NCBI RefSeq assembly: GCF_036242395.1
Contig: NZ_CP108458.1
Span: forward strand, 8,308,001 to 8,372,000
Length of the DNA stretch: 64,000 nt
Source: Kitasatospora sp. NBC_01266
GTDB taxonomy: Bacteria > Actinomycetota > Actinomycetes > Streptomycetales > Streptomycetaceae
Reading direction: 5' to 3'
This document shows, in pieces, positions 36,600 through 44,846 of the stretch. The stretch's first letter is position 1, and every line of letters begins with the position of its first letter. The notes below the pieces were generated by a model. That model was given only the letters and a program-made list of their open reading frames with translations, was not told the DNA's origin and did no database searches. Made by a program: the position numbers and the translations under genes.

Positions 36600-36790
36600 C
36601 GGTGTGGTGGGCGACCAGGACGGTGCCCAGGGCGGTGGCCGCTCCGCGGACCACGCCGGTGAGTGCGGTGCGCTGCAGGCGCTCGATCTGCTCGGCCGTG
36701 AGCTTGTCCTTCCGGGCTTTCTGGTTGTTGAGCCACACTCCCAGCGACAGTCCTTCGCGCCGAGGCCGACGGGCGATCGGTGGCCTCGTG
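36600..36790 (-). pseudogene. Helicase-associated domain fragment
   Basis: In two minus frames the sequence reads GHRSPVGLGAKD and then LSLGVWLNNQKARKDKLTAEQIERLQ. The pattern PVGLG..W(L)NNQRARRDKLT is the helicase-associated repeat found in tandem at the C-terminus of large actinobacterial helicases. No helicase domain is present. This is a degraded fragment next to the right end of the IS3 element. Confidence 0.65.
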
Positions 36791-36816
36791 GACCCGTCGC
36801 GCTGTCGGGCACGAGC

Positions 36817-37374
36817 TCAATCGGACGGCGTGCCCGGGGAGCACACGCCGAGCCACTGCTCGGCGCCGTAGTCCTCGAACCGCTCCGCCTCGGTGAACCC
36901 CAGCTTCTGCGCGACGCGCATCGAGGCCTCGTTGGCGGTCTGGGTGGAGAGCACCACCAGCTCGCCGGGATGCGCGTCGGCGAACCAATCAAGCGCCGCT
37001 GCGCACGCCTCAGTGGCGTACCCGTGTCCCCATGCCTGCGGCAGGAACATGTAGCCGAGCTCAGGCTCCCCGCCCGCTGGACGGATGTGGCCCTTCCGCT
37101 CCGGGTCGCGCCGATCGAGCGTGATCATGCCGATCGTTGTTCCGTGGAGCTCGACCACAAAGAAGCCGAAGCGCTGCCCGGGCACCTCGGGCATCGCACG
37201 CTCGAGCTCGTCACGCGGTCGGGAGCCGCCGACGTAGGTGCCCACCTCTGGTGAGGCGGACAGGTCGATCAGCGCCGCACGGTCCCGGGCCTCTGACTGG
37301 CGGAGCACGAGCCGCTCGGTCTTGATCGGGGCAGGTGGCCAGGCGGCGGGGTGCACTGTGATCTCATCCGACAT
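36817..37374 (-). CDS. GNAT family N-acetyltransferase (RimJ/RimL type)
   Basis: This 185-residue protein begins MSDEITVHPAAWPPAPIKTERLVLR at ATG 37374 after AGGAG. The RimJ-like features are IKTERLVLRQSEARDRAAL at the start, LGYMFLPQAWGHGYATEACAAALDW with the acetyl-CoA loop WGHGYA, and NEASMRVAQKLGFTEAERFEDYG at the end. Such enzymes acetylate protein N-termini, drugs or amines. An open frame continues upstream to 37692 but is not needed. Confidence 0.88.
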   Translation of the reverse strand: MSDEITVHPAAWPPAPIKTERLVLRQSEARDRAALIDLSASPEVGTYVGGSRPRDELERAMPEVPGQRFGFFVVELHGTTIGMITLDRRDPERKGHIRPAGGEPELGYMFLPQAWGHGYATEACAAALDWFADAHPGELVVLSTQTANEASMRVAQKLGFTEAERFEDYGAEQWLGVCSPGTPSD

Positions 37375-37848
37375 GGAACGCTCCTGATTCTCTCGGCCAC
37401 ACGGTTCGACCTCGTATGGCCGTTGCGGGCACCGACTTCTGACGTCGTCACACTTCGAGACGCGCTCTGACGTGATGCCAGTTGCGTGCGCCCGGAAAGA
37501 TCCGCGGGGCAGGAGCCTCAGATGACCGACAGCAGCCGCGGCCGCAGGGGCGCCTCCGACCGGCTGTGCCAGGCCGAGGGGCTGACCAACCTCGGCCCGA
37601 GCCCAGATCGCCTGCAGGAGACCGGGGACGGCGCCGTCCGCGACGCACTGGCCCAGACACCCAGACGAAGACCGTTGGGCGAGGGCTCGCACCTGGTACT
37701 CGTCGACGCACGGACCCTTGGCGCTGAGTATTCCGCCCCCGGCGGTGACCGTTCCGGGCTTCGCCCTGATCTCTGTTGCCTCACGCCGTGTCGCCCGGCG
37801 TCTGCCTCAGGTCCGTGTCACCTCCTCGGGCTCTGACTCACTCACCGA
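37375..37848. other. Intergenic stretch without a supported gene
   Basis: Several GC-rich frames are open on both strands, none with a recognisable domain. It separates the acetyltransferase from the methyltransferase, both on the minus strand, so it should carry the promoter of the acetyltransferase. Confidence 0.4.
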
Positions 37849-38541
37849 TCAGACGGCATCGAGGACGAAGAACAGAAAGCACAGGAACCTCGGCGCGGCC
37901 GCGACCTCGGCGGGGAACAGCTTCTCGGCACCTGGCGCAGCCGGCGGTTCACTGATCACGGAAATCCGAAAGCCGGATGCGGTGAAGGCGTCCGTCATAG
38001 CGTGCAGCGGCCGGTGCCAGTTCGTCAGGACGGCTTTCTGGCCGGCGAAATCGCAGTCGTAGGACCACTGGACGGTCGCGAAGTAGTCGTTGGCCGGATC
38101 CATCATTTTGAAGACCGAAGGATGGTTGACGGACACGATCAACCGACCGCCGGGCTTCAACACGCGCCGCAGCTCCGCCAGCGGCGCCGTCCAGTCCTCC
38201 AGGTAGTGGAGCACCAAGGACGCGACGACGTCATCGAAGACACCGTCGGAGAACGGCAGCGGGTCGCCCAGACCCGCACGATGCAGGACGGCCTCGGGCC
38301 CGAGCCTCTTGCGGGCCAGCTCCAGCATCCCAGCGCTGGAGTCGAAACCGGTCACGATCGCACCCCGGTCACGCAGCGACGCGAACAGGGGACCGGATCC
38401 GCAGCCGACGTCCAAGACCCGCCGCCCGGCCACGTCCCCGGCCAGGTCCAGGATCGCGGGCCGGGCGTAGTAGCCGTTGATGAGATTCGCCTCGGTGCCG
38501 GTCTCATACGCCTGCGCGAAGCTGTCGTAGTCGTTCGCCAC
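37849..38541 (-). CDS. Class I SAM-dependent methyltransferase
   Basis: This 230-residue protein has the SAM-binding motif RRVLDVGCGSGPLFASL (about residues 40-56), the acidic strand end VTGFDSSAGMLELARKRLG, and motif LPFSDGVFDDVVASLVLHYLEDW followed by LRRVLKPGGRLIVSVNHPS. It is the complete methyltransferase_11 pattern with a short C-terminal cap. The acceptor is unknown. It is divergent from the small XRE protein at 38721 across about 180 bp. Confidence 0.9.
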   Translation of the reverse strand: MANDYDSFAQAYETGTEANLINGYYARPAILDLAGDVAGRRVLDVGCGSGPLFASLRDRGAIVTGFDSSAGMLELARKRLGPEAVLHRAGLGDPLPFSDGVFDDVVASLVLHYLEDWTAPLAELRRVLKPGGRLIVSVNHPSVFKMMDPANDYFATVQWSYDCDFAGQKAVLTNWHRPLHAMTDAFTASGFRISVISEPPAAPGAEKLFPAEVAAAPRFLCFLFFVLDAV

Positions 38542-38720
38542 GGCCTGACTCGCCGGCTCGGCAGAACTCTCAGAGGGCGGTACGCAAGGATTCGCCCGAC
38601 TTATCCCTGTCGCGGGATTGACCTGCAGGACAGGGCAGTTCGCGGGCCTCCCACTGCCCTCGCGGCCTGGGATCGGGACAGAGGGCTGTCCCAGCCGGGG
38701 CTCAGCGGCATACTGCGGTC

Positions 38721-38987
38721 ATGAGTGAGGAATCGGCACGACTGGCGCGAGCCCTCGTCGAGTTCCGTGAGGCCGAAGGCATCTCGGAGCGCGAGCTCGC
38801 ACGACGTACCTGGCTGAGTCACGCGACCATCAGGACCTTCGAACGCGACCGCGCGGGCCTGCCCACTCCGACCGTGGCCCGAACGTTCGAGGAAGTCCTC
38901 GGCTGGGCTCCGGGGAGCATCAAGGCCACGCCGTCCGAGGCGACGGGCCTTGTGTCATCGGCCGATTCGAGCTCAGGCCTCAAGTAG
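38721..38987 (+). CDS. XRE-family helix-turn-helix protein
   Basis: This 88-residue protein contains an XRE helix-turn-helix (LARALVEFREAEGISERELARRTWLSHATIRTFERDR, about residues 8-44) followed by VARTFEEVLGWAPGSI, the usual end of such domains. It has no effector domain. It lies divergently from the methyltransferase and just before the second IS5-like unit. It could regulate the methyltransferase gene. ATG 38721 is used; no strong ribosome site is visible. Confidence 0.78.
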   Translation: MSEESARLARALVEFREAEGISERELARRTWLSHATIRTFERDRAGLPTPTVARTFEEVLGWAPGSIKATPSEATGLVSSADSSSGLK

Positions 38988-39017
38988 GCGCGCTGGTCAG
39001 GCCTGCTTGCCGGACGG

Positions 39018-39458
39018 CTACGGTCGCGGCAGGGCGAACAGGCCCGGTTCGGGCTCTGCCAGGATGTTGCGCCCGGTCAGGCGCTTGAGCTTCAAACGGA
39101 CGTTGTTGATGTTGTTCGGAGCCGGGTCCAGGTCCATCGCCTCGCACACGCCCCGCGCGCGCAGCGGACCGTCTGCCTGGGCGAACACCACCATGATTTC
39201 CTGGTAGGCCGCCCCGTCCGGCACCTGCGGGGCGGACGCCGACGGCGCGGGCGGGTCCGGGTCGGGCAGCCCCAGCAGCGTCTTGCGGGTGATCCGCACT
39301 TCCTCGGCGGCCCGATCGAGCTCGTCCAGCACGGCGATGAGCCGCGTGATCTGCTCGCGGGTCTCTTCGGCCTGCGCGGCGATCTCTCGCTCGCGCTTCT
39401 CCAGACGCACCAGCACCGCCCCCAGGGTCAGGTCCCCGCTGGTCACGCGCCGCGCCAT
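39018..39458 (-). CDS. IS-associated coiled-coil/winged-helix accessory protein (second example)
   Basis: This 146-residue protein has a long N-terminal coiled coil (GAVLVRLEKREREIAAQAEETREQITRLIAVLDELDRAAEEVR) and a C-terminal winged-helix region (YQEIMVVFAQADGPLRARGVCEAMDLDPAPNNINNVRLKLKRLTGRNIL). It overlaps the 3' end of the transposase gene at 39443 by 16 bp and so is probably translationally coupled to it. The layout equals the accessory gene at 33604, but here it follows the transposase. Some members of this family use it as a bound regulator; that is an inference. Confidence 0.65.
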   Translation of the reverse strand: MARRVTSGDLTLGAVLVRLEKREREIAAQAEETREQITRLIAVLDELDRAAEEVRITRKTLLGLPDPDPPAPSASAPQVPDGAAYQEIMVVFAQADGPLRARGVCEAMDLDPAPNNINNVRLKLKRLTGRNILAEPEPGLFALPRP

Positions 39459-40273
39459 GACATCGCGCCGCCGGTCAGCCGACGGGTCATCACGTCGCTT
39501 ATCGCCCAGTAGACCCGGGACTCGGCCGAGGCGGGGCGGTGCTCGTAGTCACGTACCAGTCGCCGGTGCAGCATCAAGATCCCGTTCGTCTGCTCCACCC
39601 GCCACCGGATCGGCTGCGGGACGAACCCGGTCTCGGCAGGGTTGCGTTCGACGATTTCGACGTCGATGCCCACCTGCTTGCCGTGGTCCACAACGGTCTT
39701 CTTGAACCCCTGGTCCACCAGGGCCTTCGTCACGGTGTCGCCACTGGCTACTGCGACCTTGTCGAGCAGGGCGGTGCCGAAGGCGTTGTCGTGGACGGAG
39801 GCGGCCAGCACGACCACGGCGATCACCAGGCCCAGCACGTCCACGGCAAGGCCCCGCTTGCGGCCGGGCACCTTCTTCGCCACGTCGCGTCCCGTCGTCT
39901 TGGCCGGCACCCCGGCCGCCGCGTGCAGGCTCTGGGTGTCGAGCACCACCAGGCTGGGGTCGGCTAATCGGCCCCTCTTCTCGCGGACCTGCCAGCGCAG
40001 CAGGTCATGAATGACCTGGTCGGTGCCGTCATTGCGCCACGTGTAGAAGTAGTACTTCACCGCGCCGGCGGGTGGCAGGTCGTGCGGGAGGTAGTCCCAC
40101 TGGCAGCCGGTCCGGGACTGGTAGAGCAGCGCGTTGACGATCTCCCGCATCTCGTAGCGGCCTTCGTGGCCGCTGACCGAGGGATGCTGGACCTTCCACG
40201 AGGTGATCACCGGCTCGATCAGCGCCCAGCGTTCGTCGGACAAGTCGCTCTTGTAGGGCTTGCGGTCGCTCAC
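39443..40273 (-). CDS. IS5-family transposase
   Basis: This 276-residue protein has the DUF4096/IS5 start YKSDLSDERWALIEPVITSW and GCQWDYLPHDLPPAGAVKYYFYTWRNDGT, then LVVLDTQSLHAAAG (first Asp), KRGLAVDVLGLVIAVVVLAA, ALVDQGFKKTVVDHG (second Asp) and RWRVEQTNGILMLHRRLVRDYE with the last Glu. It reads intact. Clear terminal inverted repeats were not found around it, so the element's borders remain open. Confidence 0.87.
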   Translation of the reverse strand: MSDRKPYKSDLSDERWALIEPVITSWKVQHPSVSGHEGRYEMREIVNALLYQSRTGCQWDYLPHDLPPAGAVKYYFYTWRNDGTDQVIHDLLRWQVREKRGRLADPSLVVLDTQSLHAAAGVPAKTTGRDVAKKVPGRKRGLAVDVLGLVIAVVVLAASVHDNAFGTALLDKVAVASGDTVTKALVDQGFKKTVVDHGKQVGIDVEIVERNPAETGFVPQPIRWRVEQTNGILMLHRRLVRDYEHRPASAESRVYWAISDVMTRRLTGGAMSWRGA

Positions 40274-40396
40274 GCAGTCACCTCAGCACGGCGCCAGCCC
40301 CGCGACCTGCCAGAGGTAGCAAGGCCACACGTTCAGGCGACGACAGAACGGACTTAATCTCTCATTCCGCCCACTCAGAAGTGGAAGGCATGCGAC

Positions 40397-40750
40397 TCAC
40401 CCTCGCATGCCCGGCCCCGCCGTCCTGGGCTTGGGACGGAGCTGTGACAGTTCGGGAAACCACGCTCCTCGTGCCAGGCGTTTGGTTTTCAGTGGGTTCG
40501 GCGTCGCTGTCCCCGGGGGTGATCGGGTGGTCTGCCTGGTCAGGTGGGTGTTGCGGGCGGCCTGCGCCGCGGCGGCGTACCCGTGGCGCCGCAGCCGGTC
40601 GGGGAGGGCGGCGGCGTCTTCCAGCGCGGTGTGCGGCTCGGTGGTGCGCGGGTGCGGTCGGCCGGTGTCGCGGGCGTAGTCGGCCAGCGGCTCGGCGACC
40701 AGCCCGTGGAGCCAGGCGATCCTCGGCTCGGCGTATGGGTCGTCGGACAC
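40397..40750 (-). CDS. Unrecognised small protein
   Basis: This 117-residue frame starts at GTG 40750 with SDDPYAEPRIAWLHGLVAEPLADYARDTGR and PHTALEDAAALPDRLRRHGYAAAAQAARN, which looks like folded helical protein; the last 45 residues are low-complexity. No family is recognised. It sits between the IS5-like unit and the ankyrin/HEAT gene, so it may be a truncated remnant. Confidence 0.4.
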   Translation of the reverse strand: MSDDPYAEPRIAWLHGLVAEPLADYARDTGRPHPRTTEPHTALEDAAALPDRLRRHGYAAAAQAARNTHLTRQTTRSPPGTATPNPLKTKRLARGAWFPELSQLRPKPRTAGPGMRG

Positions 40751-40969
40751 CTCGGTGTAGCCGGCCCGCTCCGGACAGCCCGCTCCGATGGCCCGGTGGG
40801 GCAGGTCGTCGGCGGCCGGCGCGTTGTCAGGGCCGTCGGCTCAACGGCTCCGGACCGGCTGGGTGAATGATGCTTGGCAGTAACCGCATCCGCTGATCAC
40901 ACCGCAGGGCACGACGATCGCCGCCCCTGCCCGGGTACCGTGCTGTTCGACGGATCACCAGGGGGGCAG

Positions 40970-42331
40970 ATGGCAGTACAGCGGCACAATCCGAACGACC
41001 GGCTCGTGGAAGCCGTAACCGCAAAGGACTCCGGCGCGGTGCGGGCATGTCTGGAGGACGGCGCCGATCCGGACACTCCGGGCCCCGAAGGCCTCTCGCT
41101 GCTCTGCGCCGCCGTGGCTGGATTCGACCACGAGACCGCCGAGGCTCTGGCGGAGGGCGGCGCCGAAACCGACCGCGCGCTGCCGGACGGCACGACAGCG
41201 CTGCTGCGGGCCGTCGATCTTGGCTCCCCGGCACTGGTCGACGCCGTGCTCGGAAAAGACCCTCGAGTGCGGCTCACCGAGGCCGCCCAGAAGCAGCTGC
41301 TCGACCTCGCCCGGCACTGGTACGAGACAGGCGAGGCCGAGGAACTGCGCCGCCGCACGGGAGCCTCGGGCCCGGCCGCCCGGCGTCTGATCGAGGACGC
41401 CAAGTACACGGAGGTCGAGGAGGTCTCTCTCGGCGGGCTCACCGTCCGGGCAGGCCACAGCGCCGTCCTCACCTCGCTGGAGTGGGCGTTCGGCGTCCTG
41501 CCGCCGGTGGCGGAGCTGGTGGCACGCGCGGTCCGGTGCCCGGACGGGACGAACGTCAACTGGTCCGCTGCCAGTTACACCCTCGCCCACCGCCGGAGCC
41601 CGCAGGCCTGGTCCGACCTGGCGGCCCTGCGCCACCACCCCGATCCCGTCCACCGCCGCTTCCTCGCCGGCGTCCTGTGGCACCGGGACTTCCTGGCCGG
41701 CGTCTTCGAGGACCGCCCGGATACCGCGCAGGATGTCGACTTCCTGGCCGCCTGGGTGCTCGAGGAGCCGGACGGCCAGGTGCTGGCCAAGGTCCTGGAC
41801 GTCTACGCCGGCAACGACGACCCGGGCCAGGAGGCCGTCGGCCTGCGGTACGCCGACCACCCGGACCCGCGCGTGCGCCGCGAGGTGCCCGGCTGCCTGA
41901 GCCGGTACCAGACCCCGCGGAGCGAGGCCGCCGCCACCACCCTGCTCGCCATGGCTCGCGACCCCGACGCCGGGGTTCGGGGCGTCATCGCCCGGACCTT
42001 CGCCGCCCCGCGCGATCTCGCCCCCGCGATCCGAGAGGCTCTGCTCACCCTGATCCGCGACCCCGACCCCGGCGTCCGGGCCTGCGCCGCCGAGTCCCTC
42101 TCCGGCTCCCACGACCGGACGGCCGCTGTCACGGAGGCCCTCACTGCCCTGCTGGACGAGGAGGACCAACTCCTGCGTCTGGAGGCCGCCTGCGCCCTCG
42201 CCCGCCGCGACGACCCGCGCACCGAGGAAGCCTACGAGCGCGTCGGCCGGTTCGGCCCCGGGTTCCAGGACGACCACCGCGTGGACGCCCACTTTCACTA
42301 CCGCTGGCGCAACCGGCCCGATCGCACCTGA
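40970..42331 (+). CDS. Ankyrin/HEAT-repeat protein
   Basis: ATG 40970 follows AGGGGGGCAG. The 453-residue protein opens with two ankyrin-like units (RLVEAVTAKDSGAVRACLEDGADPDTPGPEGLSLLCAAVAGFDHETAEALAEGGAETDRALPDGTTALLRAVDLGS) and ends with HEAT-like helical repeats (LIRDPDPGVRACAAESLSGS, and repeated DPDAGVRG motifs). Such scaffolds bind other proteins. It is the last gene before the biosynthetic cluster and ends 113 bp from the convergent GT4 gene. Confidence 0.8.
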   Translation: MAVQRHNPNDRLVEAVTAKDSGAVRACLEDGADPDTPGPEGLSLLCAAVAGFDHETAEALAEGGAETDRALPDGTTALLRAVDLGSPALVDAVLGKDPRVRLTEAAQKQLLDLARHWYETGEAEELRRRTGASGPAARRLIEDAKYTEVEEVSLGGLTVRAGHSAVLTSLEWAFGVLPPVAELVARAVRCPDGTNVNWSAASYTLAHRRSPQAWSDLAALRHHPDPVHRRFLAGVLWHRDFLAGVFEDRPDTAQDVDFLAAWVLEEPDGQVLAKVLDVYAGNDDPGQEAVGLRYADHPDPRVRREVPGCLSRYQTPRSEAAATTLLAMARDPDAGVRGVIARTFAAPRDLAPAIREALLTLIRDPDPGVRACAAESLSGSHDRTAAVTEALTALLDEEDQLLRLEAACALARRDDPRTEEAYERVGRFGPGFQDDHRVDAHFHYRWRNRPDRT

Positions 42332-42444
42332 CAGTCCGGCTCAACGACTGACATGAAGGGTTCGCCGGCGCGCGTGACTCGCGGACGCGGACGCGCCGTC
42401 GGCCGGGGAGTGGAGCAAGGGCCGCGCACGGACCGGTGTACTGC

Positions 42445-43728
42445 TCAGCGGTTGCGTTCCGCGATGAGCCGCACCCCCAGTGATGACATCTGCCGGCCGA
42501 AGCGGTCGTTGGTGAAGCGCTCCATGATCCTCTCGCGGGCGAGAGCGCCTCGCGCCGCAGCCCCCACCGGGTCCTCCAAGGCGCAACGCAGCGTCTTCGC
42601 AAGGCTGTCCGGATCGAGGCGCCGACTTCCTGACGCGCCTTCGACCGGCACCGGGTAACCAACCGAGTCGTCCGGTATCAGTTCGCGGAGGGAGTCCACA
42701 CTGCTGGCCACCACCGGTCGGCCGAAGGCCATCATCTCGGCGCACACGTAGCAGAACGACTCCCAGAGGCTGGGAACGACCGCGACGTCAGCCACCGACA
42801 TCCATCCAAGGGCCTCCTCGCGCCTGATGTCGCCGAGGAAGGCGATCTGCCCGGTCAGACCGAGGTCGGTTGCCCGTTGCCGCAGAAGTCCCTCCTCGGG
42901 ACCGACGCCGACCACCGCGAGCTGTACGAGTGCGGGGCCTGAGCCCGGCCGGTGGACGGGTCCCAGGCGGGCCAGTGCCGTCAGCAGCACGTCGAAGCCC
43001 TTCACGGGTACCAGCCGGCCGCAGGCCACCAGGAGCGGTGCCGCGGGGGCGGAGGCGCCGCGGAGCGCGGTGAGCCGCTCGAACCGGCCTGAGTCGGCCT
43101 CGACAGCGGCGATCTCGGCCGGGTCGACTCCCAGATGAACCACTGACTGAGTGGCGCTGTCCACCCCGTAGCGGCCGGTGATGGCGTCGCGCAGAGCGTG
43201 GCTGATGAAGACCGTGTGATCGCTGGTGCGCAGTGCCTTCGCTTCGATGGCGAGCAAGTCCGCGCGATCGGCAGTCGTTCCGGTCGTCACCCGGTGACCG
43301 TCACGGTCGTACGGCGTGATCGCCTCGAAGTCCTGGAGCAGGACATTGATCAACGGTACGGAGTGCTCCCGTGCCAGGAGCATGGCCTCCGGATAGCAGA
43401 ACAGGTCGGGCAGGGCGACCAGGTCCGGCGGGCCCAGCACACTCACGAGCCAGTTGGCGGCCGCGAGGATACGGCGGTGGGTTCGAAGGCTCTGATCCCG
43501 CAGGCCCGTCTCTCCGTTGTAGAGGACCCCGGTGCCGGTCCGGAGCACACTCACGTCGTCCACGAGTTCGTGGACATCGTCGGTTCCGGTGTGGCTCGTG
43601 ACGACAAGGACCTGCCAGCCCTCTGCCGCCAGGCCCTTCGCCAGACTTCTGGCCACCGTACTGGTCCCGCCCACGGTGAGCGGCGGGTACTCGCGGGAGA
43701 AGATGAAGACGCGGCGGGTGGGACTCAT
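42445..43728 (-). CDS. GT4-family glycosyltransferase
   Basis: This 427-residue protein has a GT-B fold: FIFSREYPPLTVGGTSTVARSLAKGLAAEGW at the start (acceptor domain), LLVACGRLVPVKGFDVLLTALARLG, and the donor-binding motif PSLWESFCYVCAEMMAFGRPVVAS with E-x7-E. It overlaps the dehydratase gene by the four bases ATGA (43725-43728). Its donor may be a CDP-linked deoxysugar from the adjacent dehydratase, or a common sugar nucleotide. It is the last gene of the leftward operon and marks the left edge of the cluster. Confidence 0.88.
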   Translation of the reverse strand: MSPTRRVFIFSREYPPLTVGGTSTVARSLAKGLAAEGWQVLVVTSHTGTDDVHELVDDVSVLRTGTGVLYNGETGLRDQSLRTHRRILAAANWLVSVLGPPDLVALPDLFCYPEAMLLAREHSVPLINVLLQDFEAITPYDRDGHRVTTGTTADRADLLAIEAKALRTSDHTVFISHALRDAITGRYGVDSATQSVVHLGVDPAEIAAVEADSGRFERLTALRGASAPAAPLLVACGRLVPVKGFDVLLTALARLGPVHRPGSGPALVQLAVVGVGPEEGLLRQRATDLGLTGQIAFLGDIRREEALGWMSVADVAVVPSLWESFCYVCAEMMAFGRPVVASSVDSLRELIPDDSVGYPVPVEGASGSRRLDPDSLAKTLRCALEDPVGAAARGALARERIMERFTNDRFGRQMSSLGVRLIAERNR

Positions 43729-44846
43729 GGCTGGTTGCCTCCGGCAGGGTCGGCCAAGTCTTGGGCACGTGAGAGATACCGGTCGATCTGTGCGCGGGTG
43801 GCCAGGTCGGGGTCCAGGCCACGTCCGACCATGCGGTGCCATTCGACGGTCGCCGCCGCGGCCTCGTCCAGACCGAGGTGGTGGTCCCACGCGAGTTCGG
43901 CCGCGGCCCTGCGACCGTCCAGGCGGAGCACCGCCTCCTCGGTGAATCCGGGATCGGGTCGCGTCAGCAGGACGGAGCCGGGCGGCTCGGTCGCCCGCTG
44001 TCCGGTGCGTGCCCAGTGGTCGGCGAGAGCGGCGGCGAGTTCCCGAGCGGTGGCACCGTCGCCCGGAGGCGCGAAGTTGAACACGCGGCCGGCGGGCACC
44101 CGACCGGCCCTGAGAGCGTCGGCAAGGCGCAGCAGACCTGCCGTGACATCGAGGACGTGCTGCCAGGGGCGCACGCCGGACGCGTTGCGCAGCTGGATCG
44201 GAGCACCGGTGGCCAGGGCCGCGATCGTGTCGGGCACCAGTCGGTGCGCGGCGTGGTCGCCGCCCCCGATCACGTTGCCGAATCGTACGGAGGCGGCACG
44301 GGGCCCCTGGCCGTCGAAGAGGGCCGTGTACCCCTCGAAGACGATCTCCGCTGCCGCTTTGGAGATGCTGTAGGGACAGCCGCCACCGATCTCGTCGGTC
44401 TCCCGGTAGGGCCAGGGCCAGCCGAAGTTGCGGTAGCACTTGTCCGAGGTCACGTGAACGAGAACGCCGGGCCGGGCGTGGCGGGCCGCTTCCAGTACGT
44501 TGATGGATCCGCCGATGTTGGTGTCCAGCGTGGTCCGAGGATCCTCCAACCCGGCGCGGACCAGGGGTTGGGCCGCCAGGTGGAAGACGCTGTGATAGGG
44601 CGCCCCGCTCATCACCCGGTGAACGGCGTCGTAGTCCCGGATGTCCGCGACGTGGCTCGTGACGCCGTGGCGTGCCAGCCAGCCGTCGCGCGTGCGGGTC
44701 GCCGGGTCGGCGTTGAGGGCGATCCCCTCGACCTCGGCTCCGAGCCGACACAGGGTCAGGGCGAGCCAGGAACCGATGAATCCGCTGTGACCTGTGATCA
44801 GGACCCGGCGGCCGCGCCAGGATTCGTTCAGCTGGGTGTCGGCCAC
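43725..44846 (-). CDS. CDP-glucose 4,6-dehydratase
   Basis: This 373-residue extended SDR protein has RVLITGHSGFIGSWLALTL (NAD loop), the family block TSDKCYRNFGWPWPYRETDEIGGGCPYSISKAAAEIV with the catalytic Tyr-x3-Lys, and ASVRFGNVIGGGD. This block is diagnostic of CDP-glucose 4,6-dehydratases, which make CDP-4-keto-6-deoxyglucose from CDP-glucose. GTG 44846 follows AGAGGA. It overlaps the cytidylyltransferase gene by 19 bp, and both belong together. The sugar branch beyond this step is open: only an epimerase-like gene at 61643 could continue it. Confidence 0.9.
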   Translation of the reverse strand: MADTQLNESWRGRRVLITGHSGFIGSWLALTLCRLGAEVEGIALNADPATRTRDGWLARHGVTSHVADIRDYDAVHRVMSGAPYHSVFHLAAQPLVRAGLEDPRTTLDTNIGGSINVLEAARHARPGVLVHVTSDKCYRNFGWPWPYRETDEIGGGCPYSISKAAAEIVFEGYTALFDGQGPRAASVRFGNVIGGGDHAAHRLVPDTIAALATGAPIQLRNASGVRPWQHVLDVTAGLLRLADALRAGRVPAGRVFNFAPPGDGATARELAAALADHWARTGQRATEPPGSVLLTRPDPGFTEEAVLRLDGRRAAAELAWDHHLGLDEAAAATVEWHRMVGRGLDPDLATRAQIDRYLSRAQDLADPAGGNQP

